Source: Candidatus Mycolicibacterium alkanivorans
Lineage (GTDB): Bacteria; Actinomycetota; Actinomycetes; Mycobacteriales; Mycobacteriaceae
Assembly: GCF_022760805.1 (NCBI RefSeq)
Contig: NZ_JAIVFL010000001.1
Location: forward strand, 372,001-436,000
DNA: 64,000 nucleotides
Direction of reading: 5' to 3'
The translations under genes and the position numbers were made by a program. Shown here piece after piece: positions 53,866 through 62,613 of the stretch (position 1 is the first letter of the stretch; each line of letters opens with the position of its first letter). The notes beneath the pieces were generated by a model. The model was not told the origin of the DNA. It searched no databases and was given only the letters and a program-made list of their open reading frames with translations.

Positions 53866-55023
53866 CTAGATCACCCCGCTGACGCGGGTCCCGGTGTGCA
53901 CGGACTCCAACACGTTTCGCATGGCCGCCGCACTCTGCGGCCAGGAGAAGTCGCGGCTGCGCACCTCGGCCTTGGCGCCGAGCTCGTCGCGCAGCGTCTG
54001 GTCGGTGAGCAGTCGCTCCAGCCTGTCAACCAGCTCGTCATGGTCGTCGACGAGCACCCCGGTCACCCCGTCGATCACCGAGTCGGTGAGCCCGCCCGAG
54101 GACCGGTAGCCGATGGTGGGCACCCCGTGCTGGGCCGCTTCGATGACCGCAAGCCCCCAACCCTCTTTACGGGACGGCAGCACGTGGACCCAGGATCGTT
54201 GCACCACAACATGTTTGGTGACGTCATCGACATGGCCGTGGAACGTCACCGCATCGGCGATACCAAGCCGGTCGGCACGTTCGACCAAGCGCTGATACCA
54301 CCAGCCGCCACCGACGATGTCCAGATGCAGACCGTCGACGCGGGTACGCAGCCTGGCGACCGCGTCGAGGGCGTCCTCGATCTGCTTGTGCGGCACCAGC
54401 CGTGACAGCACCACCACCCGCGGAGTCCCCGACCGCTCGCCGGTCAGCGTCTCCGGCGGCGCCTCGTCCAAGCCGTTGCGGACCACCGCGATACGTCCGA
54501 GGTCCACGCCGAGGTCGGCCAGGTCACGCGCCGAGGGCAGCGACACCGTGACGTACTGGTTGCGCCGATGCATCAGCGGGGACAGCCACGACTCCACCAG
54601 CCAGCCCAGCCGGCCGACGAATCTGCCCGCGACCGGCCACTGCGCGCGATGGCAGTGGTGAACCAGTACCGCCACCCGTCGGCCGAAGGCCAGACGTGCC
54701 AGGAACGGCACACCGTTCTGGGTGTCGACGACGACGTCGGGGCGCACCCCGCGCAGCGGGCCGAGCCCGATGCGGGCGAAGACCATCGCCAGGCCCGCCC
54801 AGATGTAGACGGTGTAGGGACCACCGCCGCGGCTGACCGTCACGCCGTCGACCACCTCGCGGCGCGGAGCCCCGGGGTAGCGGGCGGTGCGCAGGGTGAC
54901 GTCGACGCCCGACTGGGCCAGCAGTACACCGATGCGCTGCAGGTAGGTTTCGCTGCCTCCGCCCTGCGGGTGACCGGTGTCACGCCAGCACAGAAGCAGG
55001 ACGGAGCGAACGGTGGTGGACAT
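53866..55023 (-). CDS. GT4-family glycosyltransferase, Rv0225-like
   Basis: 385 residues from the ATG at 55023 (MSTTVRSVLLLCWRDTGHPQ). GT-B fold. The N-terminal GGGSETYLQRIGVLLAQSG is the acceptor-side glycine loop. The C-terminal donor site has VVVLSRLVPHKQIEDALDA and the E-x7-E type motif in SRKEGWGLAVIEAAQHGVPT. A retaining transfer from a nucleotide-sugar or lipid-phosphate sugar is expected; donor and acceptor are unknown. It belongs to a conserved envelope cluster with the next methyltransferase. A TAGGCT box 7 nt before the ATG suggests a leaderless mRNA. Confidence 0.88.
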   Translation of the reverse strand: MSTTVRSVLLLCWRDTGHPQGGGSETYLQRIGVLLAQSGVDVTLRTARYPGAPRREVVDGVTVSRGGGPYTVYIWAGLAMVFARIGLGPLRGVRPDVVVDTQNGVPFLARLAFGRRVAVLVHHCHRAQWPVAGRFVGRLGWLVESWLSPLMHRRNQYVTVSLPSARDLADLGVDLGRIAVVRNGLDEAPPETLTGERSGTPRVVVLSRLVPHKQIEDALDAVARLRTRVDGLHLDIVGGGWWYQRLVERADRLGIADAVTFHGHVDDVTKHVVVQRSWVHVLPSRKEGWGLAVIEAAQHGVPTIGYRSSGGLTDSVIDGVTGVLVDDHDELVDRLERLLTDQTLRDELGAKAEVRSRDFSWPQSAAAMRNVLESVHTGTRVSGVI

Positions 55024-55030
55024 CGGGTTT

Positions 55031-55036
55031 AGCCTA
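55031..55036 (-). promoter_or_regulatory. -10 element (TAGGCT) of the GT4 gene, abutting the 56-bp repeats
   Basis: On the minus strand TAGGCT ends 7 nt before the ATG at 55023. Its -35 region would fall inside the first 56-bp repeat unit. Confidence 0.5.
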
Positions 55037-55253
55037 GTCGGCCGACGATGCGGGTCGGAACGACCCGAGGAGGAGACCGACAATCAGATCTAGTCGGCCG
55101 ACGATGCGGGTCGGAACGACCCGAGGAGGAGACCGACAATCAGATCTAGTCGGCCGACGATGCGGGTCGGAACGACCCGAGGAGGAGACCGACAATCAGA
55201 TCTAGTCGGCCGACGATGCGGGTCGGAACGACCCGAGGAGGAGACCGACAATC
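55035..55253 (+). repeat. 56-bp perfect tandem repeat (3.9 copies), MIRU-like VNTR
   Basis: Units begin at 55035, 55091, 55147 and 55203. The first three are identical over all 56 bp and the fourth over its first ~50 bp. Each holds a hairpin CGGGTCG-GAA-CGACCCG followed by AGGAGGAGACCGACAATCA. Size, position between genes and sequence style resemble mycobacterial MIRU elements. Confidence 0.93.
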
Positions 55254-55271
55254 AACTCAGGGCCCGGCTAC

Positions 55272-55277
55272 TAGGGT
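55272..55277 (+). promoter_or_regulatory. -10 element (TAGGGT) of a leaderless methyltransferase transcript
   Basis: TANNNT ending 6 nt before the ATG at 55284. Its -35 region would overlap the end of the last 56-bp repeat. Confidence 0.6.
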
Positions 55278-55283
55278 GAACCG

Positions 55284-56063
55284 ATGCCTGTCACCGAGTT
55301 GTTCGCCCGGCGCGCGACGCTGGCGCGGTCGACGCGACTGCTCGGCAACTTCCGCTACGAACAAGCCGACCCGGACCGCTTCTACGGTGCGCTGGCCGCC
55401 GACACCGCCGCGATGGTCACCGACCTGTGGCGCGCCGCCCGGCGCGCAGAGCCGGCCGGACACACTGTGGTCGACGTCGGCGGCGGCCCCGGCTATTTCG
55501 CCGCTGCGTTCTCCCGGGCCGGCTGGCACTACGTCGGCGTCGAACCGGACCCCTCGGAGATGCACGCCGCCGAGCACGTTCGCCGCGGTGTGCCCGGAGC
55601 GTTCGTGCGCGCCTCCGGGATGGCACTGCCGTTCGCCGACGGCAGCGTCGACGTGTGCTTGTCGTCTAACGTCGCCGAGCACGTGGCCCGGCCCTGGCAA
55701 CTGGGCGAGGAGATGCTGCGGGTGACGCGTCCGGGCGGGCTGGCCATCCTGTCCTACACCGTGTGGCTGGGCCCGTTCGGCGGGCACGAGTTGGGTCTGA
55801 CGCACTACCTCGGCGGTGCGAGGGCCGCCGCCCGCTACGCCCGAAAGCACGGCCATCCGCCGAAGAACAACTACGGGTCGTCGCTGTTCGCCGTCTCAGC
55901 CGCCGACGGCCTGCGATGGGCCCGCGGCACCGGCGCGCTGGTTGCGGCATTCCCGCGTTACCACCCGCGATGGGCGTGGTGGCTGACCGATGCGCCCGGC
56001 GTGCGGGAGTTCCTGGTGAGCAACCTGGTGCTGGTGCTTCGACCGTCCGACCCGCTGAACTGA
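55284..56063 (+). CDS. Class I SAM-dependent methyltransferase, Rv0224c-like
   Basis: 259 residues. SAM-binding motif I is TVVDVGGGPGYFAAAFSRAG, with the acidic residue after strand 2 in YVGVEPDPSE. DVCLSSNVAEHVARPWQL and RVTRPGGLAILSYTVW are motifs of small-molecule or lipid methyltransferases. No signal peptide. It matches Rv0224c, conserved next to the glycosyltransferase, and may methylate a sugar or lipid used in the envelope. It is transcribed away from the glycosyltransferase across the tandem repeat. Confidence 0.88.
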   Translation: MPVTELFARRATLARSTRLLGNFRYEQADPDRFYGALAADTAAMVTDLWRAARRAEPAGHTVVDVGGGPGYFAAAFSRAGWHYVGVEPDPSEMHAAEHVRRGVPGAFVRASGMALPFADGSVDVCLSSNVAEHVARPWQLGEEMLRVTRPGGLAILSYTVWLGPFGGHELGLTHYLGGARAAARYARKHGHPPKNNYGSSLFAVSAADGLRWARGTGALVAAFPRYHPRWAWWLTDAPGVREFLVSNLVLVLRPSDPLN

Positions 56064-56117
56064 AGTCTTCAGTCGGTAATGCGACTGACATGACACACCC
56101 CCCAGATCGCCCGAGAA

Positions 56118-56576
56118 CTAGAAGACTATGCGGACGATCATCTCGGCCACCGCGGCCGGCTTGTCGACACCGTCGATCTCGAAGGTCTGCTTGACCGTCA
56201 GGTTGACGGTGTTGTCGTCGATCTTGGCGGCGTCGAGCAGTTCCGAACGCATCCGGATGCGGCTGTCCACGGGAACCGCCGACAGGAACCGGACCTTGTT
56301 GAGCCCGTAGTTGATGGCCAGCTTGGCGTTCTCGACGCGGTAGTTGTCCTTGCTCATCGCGGGGACCAGTGACAACGTGAGGAATCCATGGGCGATCGGC
56401 GTGCGGTAAGGGCTTTCGGCCTTGGCCCGCTCGACATCGACGTGGATCCACTGGTGATCGCCCGTGACGTTGGCGAAGTCGTTGATGCGCTTCTGATCAA
56501 TATCCAGCCATTCACTGACACCGAGTTCCTGGCCGACCAGAGACTGCGCGTCGTCGATGGACTTGATCACCTTCAT
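56118..56576 (-). CDS. (R)-specific enoyl-CoA hydratase, HtdZ/Rv0130-like MaoC protein
   Basis: 152 residues from the ATG at 56576, which follows GAAAGGTGA. Single hotdog with the hydratase 2 motif FANVTGDHQWIHVDVERAKA and SPYRTPIAHGFLTLSLVP, then NYGLNKVRFLSAVPV. It hydrates trans-2-enoyl-CoA to (R)-3-hydroxyacyl-CoA. The sequence is very close in style to Rv0130. It lies downstream of the FadE5-like gene on the same strand (44 bp), so dehydrogenation and hydration steps are encoded together. Confidence 0.88.
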   Translation of the reverse strand: MKVIKSIDDAQSLVGQELGVSEWLDIDQKRINDFANVTGDHQWIHVDVERAKAESPYRTPIAHGFLTLSLVPAMSKDNYRVENAKLAINYGLNKVRFLSAVPVDSRIRMRSELLDAAKIDDNTVNLTVKQTFEIDGVDKPAAVAEMIVRIVF

Positions 56577-56620
56577 GGGGTCACCTTTCTGCACGGTTTC
56601 CCCGTCATCTTGACCGACGT

Positions 56621-58456
56621 TCAGAACGCGTCTTCGCTCAGGTCCATGATCGCCAGATCGACCGCTTCGACGATGCGGCGTTCGGCGGCCAGGCGGGGCA
56701 GCACGTTGCGCACGAAGAAGTTCGCGACCGCGACTTTGCCGCGGTAGAACGCCTCTTCGCGCGGGTCCGGCTCGCCGTCGAGGGCGCGCAGCGCAATCTC
56801 GGCCTGGCGCAACAACAACCAGCCGATCATCAGGTCGCCGACGGCGAGCAGGAAGGACACCGATTCCAGCCCCACCCGGTAGAGCTCGCGCGCGTCCTGC
56901 TGGGCGCCGAGCAGATAGCCCGTCATCGCGGCGACCATCGCCCGCAGGTTGTCCAGCGCGTCGGCCAGCAGTCCGCGACTGGTCGCCAGTCCGGGACGGC
57001 CGTCGGGGCTGTCGATGAACTTCTCGATCTGGCCGACGACGTGGGACAGCGCCACCCCCTGGTCGCGGGCGATCTTGCGAAAGAAGAAGTCCTGGGCCTG
57101 GATAGCGGTGGTGCCCTCGTAGAGCGAGTCGATCTTGGCGTCGCGGATGTACTGCTCGATCGGATAGTCCTGCAGGAAGCCCGATCCGCCGTAGGTCTGC
57201 AACGACTCGGTCAGCGTTTGGTACGCCCGCTCGGATCCGACACCCTTCACGATCGGCAGGAACAGGTCGTTGATCCGCTCGGCCAACGCGGCATCAGCAC
57301 CGGAGACCACGGCCGCTGCCGCCGGATCCTGGTGGGCTGCGGTGTACAGGTAGAGCGCACGCAGCCCCTCCGCGTAGGCCTTCTGCATCATCAGGGCTCG
57401 GCGCACGTCGGGGTGGTGCACGATGGTGACCCGCGGAGCGGTCTTGTCGGTCATCTGCGTCATGTCGGCGCCCTGCACCCGCGACTTCGCGAATTCCAGC
57501 GCGTTGAGGTATCCGGTGGACAGGGTCGCGATTGCCTTGGTGCCCACGAACATCCGGGCGTACTCGATGACCTTGAACATCTGGGCGATGCCGTTGTGCA
57601 CGTCGCCGATCAGGTAGCCGACGGCGGGGACTCCGTGCAGGCCGAGGCTGAGTTCCGTTGTGGCAGAGGCTTTCAGGCCCATCTTGTGTTCGAGGTTGGT
57701 GACGAACGCGCCGTTTCGTTCGCCGGGCTCGCCGGTCTCGGGGTCGAAGAGGAACTTGGGCACCAGGAACAGGCTCAGTCCCTTGGTGCCGGGCCCGGCT
57801 CCCTCCGGCCGTGCGAGCACCAGATGCATGATGTTCTCGAACATATCGTCGGTGTCGCCGTTGGTGATGAACCGCTTGACGCCCTCGATGTACCAGGTGC
57901 CGTCGCCGTTGTCGACGGCCTTGGTCCGTCCGGCGCCCACGTCGGAGCCGGCGTCGGGTTCGGTGAGAACCATGGTGGCAGCCCAGTTGCGTTCGACGGC
58001 GATCTGCGCCCAGTGCTTCTGCTGCTCGTTGCCGATCTGGTGGACGATGTTGGCCATGACGGGACCGGCCACGTACATGAACACCGCGGGGTTTGCGCCG
58101 AGAACCAGTTCGTTGACCGCCCAGCTGACCATGGCCGGCGCCGGCATTCCGCCGACCTCTTCGTCGAGGCCGATCCGGAAATACTCGCCCTGCTGCCAGG
58201 CCTGCAGTGACTTCTTGAATGGCTCGGGTATCGACACGACGTGCGTCTCAGGGTCGAAGGTCGGTGGATCGCGATCGGTCTCGGCGAAGGAATCGGCGAC
58301 CGGCCCCTCGGCCAGGCGCGCCGCCTCCGCGAGTATCTGACGGACCGCGTCGGCGTCGAGATCGCCGTACTCGGTGCCGTCGAGCACCTTCTCCAACTCC
58401 AGCAACTCGAACAGGTTGAACTCGAGGTCGCGGACGTTGCTCTTGTAATGGCCCAT
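56621..58456 (-). CDS. FadE5-like acyl-CoA dehydrogenase paralogue
   Basis: 611 residues, exactly the length of FadE5 in this window and similar throughout ([60 protein letters not shown] with the catalytic Glu). By eye about two thirds of residues are shared. Differences cluster around residues 75-110 and in the C-terminal domain, which may change chain-length preference. It precedes the (R)-hydratase gene. A perfect inverted repeat ATATGA-N6-TCATAT lies 82 bp upstream, next to a ruined TetR gene. Confidence 0.9.
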   Translation of the reverse strand: MGHYKSNVRDLEFNLFELLELEKVLDGTEYGDLDADAVRQILAEAARLAEGPVADSFAETDRDPPTFDPETHVVSIPEPFKKSLQAWQQGEYFRIGLDEEVGGMPAPAMVSWAVNELVLGANPAVFMYVAGPVMANIVHQIGNEQQKHWAQIAVERNWAATMVLTEPDAGSDVGAGRTKAVDNGDGTWYIEGVKRFITNGDTDDMFENIMHLVLARPEGAGPGTKGLSLFLVPKFLFDPETGEPGERNGAFVTNLEHKMGLKASATTELSLGLHGVPAVGYLIGDVHNGIAQMFKVIEYARMFVGTKAIATLSTGYLNALEFAKSRVQGADMTQMTDKTAPRVTIVHHPDVRRALMMQKAYAEGLRALYLYTAAHQDPAAAAVVSGADAALAERINDLFLPIVKGVGSERAYQTLTESLQTYGGSGFLQDYPIEQYIRDAKIDSLYEGTTAIQAQDFFFRKIARDQGVALSHVVGQIEKFIDSPDGRPGLATSRGLLADALDNLRAMVAAMTGYLLGAQQDARELYRVGLESVSFLLAVGDLMIGWLLLRQAEIALRALDGEPDPREEAFYRGKVAVANFFVRNVLPRLAAERRIVEAVDLAIMDLSEDAF

Positions 58457-58537
58457 CGCTTGCGCCTCCCATTGCGGCTGGGAGAAGCCTAGCCCGCCGA
58501 GGCGGCCTGATCAGCGCGTTCCGCTATCGACCGAAAA

Positions 58538-58555
58538 TATGAGTTACATCATATA
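58538..58555. promoter_or_regulatory. Palindrome upstream of the FadE5-like gene
   Basis: ATATGAGTTACATCATAT: 6-bp perfect arms with a 6-bp centre, in an AT-rich patch between the acyl-CoA dehydrogenase and a TetR remnant. Likely a repressor site. Confidence 0.45.
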
Positions 58556-58619
58556 CGCGCGGCGTTAGGCCACTTGAGCCGCAGGTCATCGCAGCGGTTA
58601 AGGAGCTGTTCACCTGAAC

Positions 58620-58872
58620 GTGATGTCAGCGGCAAGCGCAGGCGGCTGCTCGGGCGCGGCGCACCGCGCGGATCGGTCTACCACCACTTCCCCGGCGGTC
58701 GCAGCCAGATCCTCCGGGAAGCGTTGAACCTCGCCGGCGGCGAGATCACCGCAGGCTGTGTCGGTCGGCGCGCAGCCTCGAACCGCTCTACGATGTGGCC
58801 AACCAGCTCGAATTCCTCATCAAGGCAAAGGAATTCGTGACGAAGTTCGGTGTCCCGACCCTCAACGCCTGA
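58620..58872 (+). pseudogene. TetR-type regulator remnant joined to an unrelated 3' stub
   Basis: One frame reads GAPRGSVYHHFPGGRSQILR followed by EALNLAGGEITA, the recognition-helix region of TetR proteins. After ~58765 a different frame reads LYDVANQLEFLIKAKEFVTK and FGVPTLNA to a TGA at 58870-58872, which does not look like TetR. The start of the regulator and the join are lost. Sequence from 58457 to 58620 has no gene. Confidence 0.5.
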
Positions 58873-59386
58873 CGAGCCAGCGCGCGCAGACGAAGTCGCC
58901 GTTGACGCCCGTCTCGGCCAGCGTCCACTCCGAGCGCAGCGGCAACACCGGCGCGCCGGCGCCGAGACTGCACGGCGCGTAGGACATGATCATCTCGTCG
59001 ACCAGACCGGCGGCGACAAACTGGGCGGCGACATCTCCGCCGCCGACCACCCACACGTCCTTGTCACCGGCGGCCTCCGTCAACAGCGGGTGCAGCTCCG
59101 TCACCGCTCCGGTAAACGCCCGCACCGGGTGGCTGGCGGCGATGATGTCCGGGCGGTCGGTCAGCACCCAGGTGGGCTGGGGGTACATCCACTCGCCGGG
59201 TTCGTTGGCCAACAACCATTTGTAGGTGGTCGAGCCCATCACCAGGGCGCCGACACCGGCGTTGAAGGCCTCATAGCCGAACGGACCGTTGACGTCGATG
59301 GCGCGGGACGTCAACCAGTCGAGGCTGCCCTGCTGATCGACGATGAACCCGTCAAGGCTGGATGCAGTGAAATAGATGGTGGACAT
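58862..59386 (-). CDS. Dihydrofolate reductase-family (RibD C-terminal-like) protein
   Basis: 174 residues from the ATG at 59386 (MSTIYFTASSLDGFIVDQQG); a GTG 9 bp upstream is the alternative. Motifs: the N-terminal strand with SLDGFI, GALVMGSTTYKWLL, WVLTDRP and the NADPH-binding VWVVGGGDVAAQFVAAGLVDEM. The active-site acid of true DHFR cannot be confirmed, so reduction of a pterin or another small molecule is only likely. It stands alone, with its tail overlapping the end of the preceding stub by 11 bp. Confidence 0.85.
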   Translation of the reverse strand: MSTIYFTASSLDGFIVDQQGSLDWLTSRAIDVNGPFGYEAFNAGVGALVMGSTTYKWLLANEPGEWMYPQPTWVLTDRPDIIAASHPVRAFTGAVTELHPLLTEAAGDKDVWVVGGGDVAAQFVAAGLVDEMIMSYAPCSLGAGAPVLPLRSEWTLAETGVNGDFVCARWLVRR

Positions 59387-59516
59387 GCTGACCACTATGC
59401 CGCCCAGCCCTGACTCGCCTGCACGACGGTGATCTGCAACAATTGAGGCCCGCGGCGCTCACCCATCCGGGGATCAGAGGGTCCTGGGTGACTGATCACG
59501 GGGGGTCGGGGTGGGG

Positions 59517-60827
59517 ATGCGCATAACCGGGCGCAAGCCGGTCTCGGTGTTGCTGGCGTTTCTCACAGCGGCGACGCTGGGGGTCTCTGCATTGGCCGGT
59601 TCGGCCGCTACGTGGGCGGCGACGACGCTGCTTCTGGGTGCCACCTTCGTCTCCGACCCGATGGCTAACTCGGGGTACGCGCAGGGGGCCATCGACTACT
59701 ACGTCAACCCGACCACGCTGTGCGCGGTTCAGACATGCGCCACGAAGCCCGTCGTCACCCCGGAGACGTTCTGGCCATTCACCGGCCTGGCCGACTTGAC
59801 GATCGACGAGTCGATCACTCAGGGCACGACCATAATCAACGAGGCCATCAACGGCGAGCTGACCGGGGGCACCGACACCATCGTGGTCTTCGGCAACTCA
59901 CAGAGCTCGAGCATCCTGACCCACGAAAAGCGGAACCTCGTTGGACTGTCCGCGCAGGACAAGGGCCGACTCACGTTCGTTCTGGTCGCCAACCCGAACC
60001 GGCCCAACGGTGGCATGTTGGAGCGCTTCTTTCCGGTGTCGAGTCCTTCCCTTGGTCTGACCGCCAGCGGTGCCACACCGACGGACACCGGAATCCAGAC
60101 GGTCGACATCGCCTTCCAGTACGACGGGGTGGCCGACTTGCCGTTGCGCCCGTTGAACCTCCTGGCGGACCTCAACGTCCTGTTCGGCGCCTATCTGCAC
60201 AGCAGTTATGTGTCGAGCGGCAGCGGCTACACCCCGGACGAACTGGTGGCTGCCATCAACGACCCGGCGAACCGTCAGGTCTACGGGGACACCACCTACA
60301 TCACGATCCCCGCCAAGCGGCTCCCCCTGCTGGTGCCGCTGCGTGATTTGGGGCAGGCGCTCGGTCTGAGCGGGTTGACTACGCCGATCGCCGACCTGCT
60401 CGAGCCGACGCTGCGTGTGCTCGTCGAGTCGGGCTACGACCGCAGCATCCCTTACGGGCAGCCGACGACATTCGATTTCCACCCGAAGATCGATGACCCG
60501 AAGCTGATCACCGATCTGCAGGCCGCCGGAAAAGCCGGCGTCCGGGCCGCGCTGGCCGACATCGGCGCGACACCCTCCCGCCCCAGCCAGAGCCCCTCGA
60601 ACACAGCTGTCAGCGCCTCGAACGCCACCACCTCCGTCGCATCGACCGCCGGCAAGGCCCCCTCCGCTGCCATCGGCCGCTCCGCGCGTAAAACCAAGAC
60701 CGACCCCGCCCCCGCGGGCGCCAGCGTTGCGCCCGACGAGAACGCAACCGCAGCAGACAAGCCGGCCAATCACACCGTCGCCGCGACGAGGCGCTCGGCC
60801 CAGCGGTCGACGCACCACTCTGAGTAG
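59517..60827 (+). CDS. Secreted PE-PPE-domain (PF08237) hydrolase-like protein
   Basis: About 436 residues; the ATG at 59517 is preferred over a GTG two codons upstream. An N-terminal signal sequence (SVLLAFLTAATLGVSALAGS) is followed by the PE-PPE alpha/beta-hydrolase domain with GNSQSSSIL as the nucleophile elbow, RPLNLLADLNVLFGAYLHSS and IPAKRLPLLVPLRDLGQALG. The last ~90 residues are Ala/Ser/Thr/Pro-rich and probably disordered, perhaps wall-associated. There is no PE or PPE secretion domain, so Sec export is expected. Likely an esterase of surface lipids (inference). It is the intact counterpart of the broken gene at 37.5-38.5 kb. Confidence 0.82.
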   Translation: MRITGRKPVSVLLAFLTAATLGVSALAGSAATWAATTLLLGATFVSDPMANSGYAQGAIDYYVNPTTLCAVQTCATKPVVTPETFWPFTGLADLTIDESITQGTTIINEAINGELTGGTDTIVVFGNSQSSSILTHEKRNLVGLSAQDKGRLTFVLVANPNRPNGGMLERFFPVSSPSLGLTASGATPTDTGIQTVDIAFQYDGVADLPLRPLNLLADLNVLFGAYLHSSYVSSGSGYTPDELVAAINDPANRQVYGDTTYITIPAKRLPLLVPLRDLGQALGLSGLTTPIADLLEPTLRVLVESGYDRSIPYGQPTTFDFHPKIDDPKLITDLQAAGKAGVRAALADIGATPSRPSQSPSNTAVSASNATTSVASTAGKAPSAAIGRSARKTKTDPAPAGASVAPDENATAADKPANHTVAATRRSAQRSTHHSE

Positions 60828-60852
60828 CCCTCGCAGCGGCTGGAATACCAGC

Positions 60853-61412
60853 GTGACGACACCTCCTCCGCGGATCGATGCTCAGGACCCGGGAACGCCG
60901 GAAAGTGTCCTGGCCCGCTTCAGCATCAGCACCCTCGGGGAGGACTTCACCGACTTCACTGTGGTGGCCTCGATGCCGGTGGGCGGGATGGTCAACCCCT
61001 CCACCGGGACTCCGACCATGGCGCACTGGCCATCCTGGTCGACGACGTCGCCGGCCGGGCCAACTTCCACCGCCGGGGTTCGGGCCAGTGGACGGTGTCC
61101 AGTGAGCTCACCGTCGAACTGAGCCCCGACGGGATCGACAGCATCCTGGCCGCGCCCGATGAACCGGTGGTGGCCACGGGCCTGGAACTGGTCGCCTCCG
61201 CGGCGATCAACCACGATCAGGCCGAACCGCTTCAGACGGCGTCGATCCGGGTGAACTTCCTTCGGCCCTTCTTCGCCGGGGAGCTCTCCCGCTACGAAGG
61301 GACGGCGGTCCGGGTGGGCCGCAACTCCGCCATCGGTGACGCCCGGGCCGTCGGCGACGACGGCAAGGTCGCCATCATGGCCCGCATCACGGGATACCGG
61401 TCAAGAACATGA
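60853..61412 (+). pseudogene. Acyl-CoA thioesterase-like hotdog protein with a one-base frameshift
   Basis: From a GTG at 60853 the frame reads TPESVLARFSISTLGEDFTD up to NPSTGTPTM. It then shifts, and GALAILVDDVAGRANFHRRG continues in the next frame to the TGA at 61410-61412. Restoring one G near 61020 (ATGGCGC to ATGGGCGC) joins them into a ~186-residue PaaI/YbgC-type hotdog protein. The second half (VNFLRPFFAGELSRYEGTAV) is intact. A lone base loss in a G run is the kind of change that can be an error. Confidence 0.72.
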
Positions 61413-61532
61413 CCGATGACTTCAACGGCGCTGTGCGCCAACGAAACCGAACTGGCCGGTCTGACGGCTCGTCTGACTTGGTGGGGCGTCTGGTGTGACC
61501 GATTCGGATCGTGTCGGCGACCTTCTGGCCCG

Positions 61533-62537
61533 TCAGAAGTGCAGCGCTGTGAATCGCCAGTCCAGCACCGGCCGGTCGTCTCCATCATCGGCCGCCGCAT
61601 ACACCACCGATCGCAACCTCAGAACGCCCCCGCGGTCATCGGGCAGTGGGTCGGCCGCCTCCACGTGCAACTCGCTGTAGAGGGTGTCGCCCTCGTGCAC
61701 CGGCCCGGTGTGATCGCAGGACTCCCAGCCCAGCACGGTCGCGATGTTGGGCAGCAGCCTGCTGGCCTGGGCGAGCGCCAGGCCGATGGTGTGCCCGCCG
61801 TACACCAGCCGCTGGCCGCCGACGCTTGAATCATGATGTGTGGCAGCAATGTTCAAGGAAATCCTGGCCAGCTCGGGTGCGGAGCTGACCACGTCCCCAG
61901 TGCTGCGCAACACCGAACCCGCGATATCGGGATAGAAGTGCGGACCGGGAACACGTTCGCGGAAGGCCGCCGCGTCCCAGTCGACGGTCGGGTCGGGTGC
62001 GGCCGCGAGGTCGGCACCGATCTGCGACAGGTCGTCGGCATGGCCGGTGTCCGCCGCGCCGAGACTCAGCGGAAGCATGGCGCAGCGGTAGAAATCGAGC
62101 ACCAGACGCCCCACCTGGTCGATGGTGGTCATCCGCAGCGCCGCCATGCCCGTGGGCGCGCGGCCCGGTTTGGCGCTGTTCTGGCGAAGGCCGACGACCT
62201 CGGTGCGGGTGAACAGGGTGTCGCCGACGACGGGAAAACGATAAAACGACAGTCCGCGATAGAACAGGTTCGCCTTGACCCGCTGGGTGACCAGGGTGCT
62301 CTGGCCGATGGCCACGTCGCAGACGAATGCCGGATGGGCCAGCGGCCCGGTAGTGCCGACCACGGCGTGGGCCAGTTCGGCGTCCAGCGACAGCCGCAAC
62401 CGGTCGCCGAGGATGGATTGGTGGGTGGCGGCCGCCCCGGAGGTCAACGTCATCGAAGGGGCCCCGTCGAAGACCTGGCCGACGACCAGGTCGTCGAAGT
62501 GGGGCCCGCCCGACCCGATATGGCCGTACAAAGTCAC
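61533..62537 (-). CDS. Double-hotdog MaoC-like hydratase, Rv0216-like
   Basis: 334 residues from a GTG (TLYGHIGSGGPHFDDLVVGQ). Two hotdog units: the first around residues 10-160 (SGAAATHQSILGDRLRLSLD), the second around 185-334 (ISLNIAATHHDSSVGGQRLVYGGHTIGLAL). Rv0216 of M. tuberculosis has this double-hotdog form and ~337 residues; its classical Asp-His catalytic pair is altered, and the substrate is unknown. It is divergent from fadE3, with 76 bp between them containing a palindrome. Confidence 0.87.
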   Translation of the reverse strand: MTLYGHIGSGGPHFDDLVVGQVFDGAPSMTLTSGAAATHQSILGDRLRLSLDAELAHAVVGTTGPLAHPAFVCDVAIGQSTLVTQRVKANLFYRGLSFYRFPVVGDTLFTRTEVVGLRQNSAKPGRAPTGMAALRMTTIDQVGRLVLDFYRCAMLPLSLGAADTGHADDLSQIGADLAAAPDPTVDWDAAAFRERVPGPHFYPDIAGSVLRSTGDVVSSAPELARISLNIAATHHDSSVGGQRLVYGGHTIGLALAQASRLLPNIATVLGWESCDHTGPVHEGDTLYSELHVEAADPLPDDRGGVLRLRSVVYAAADDGDDRPVLDWRFTALHF

Positions 62538-62573
62538 AGTCGATCATGCTGGCAGTTCCCGGATCACTGTGTC

Positions 62574-62591
62574 AATATGGCCGTACATATT
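62574..62591. promoter_or_regulatory. Palindrome between the Rv0216-like gene and fadE3
   Basis: AATATGGCCGTACATATT has perfect 6-bp arms, 23 bp before the fadE3 GTG. Its ATATGGCCGTACA core recurs at 62518-62530, at the very start of the divergent gene. The GntR gene after fadE3 is a candidate regulator. Confidence 0.5.
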
Positions 62592-62613
62592 TCAGGTATT
62601 GGAGCGACCCAAG

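Noticed and set aside
55035..55253. CRISPR array
   Set aside because: The 56-bp units are head-to-tail with no unique spacers and no cas genes nearby; it is a tandem repeat.
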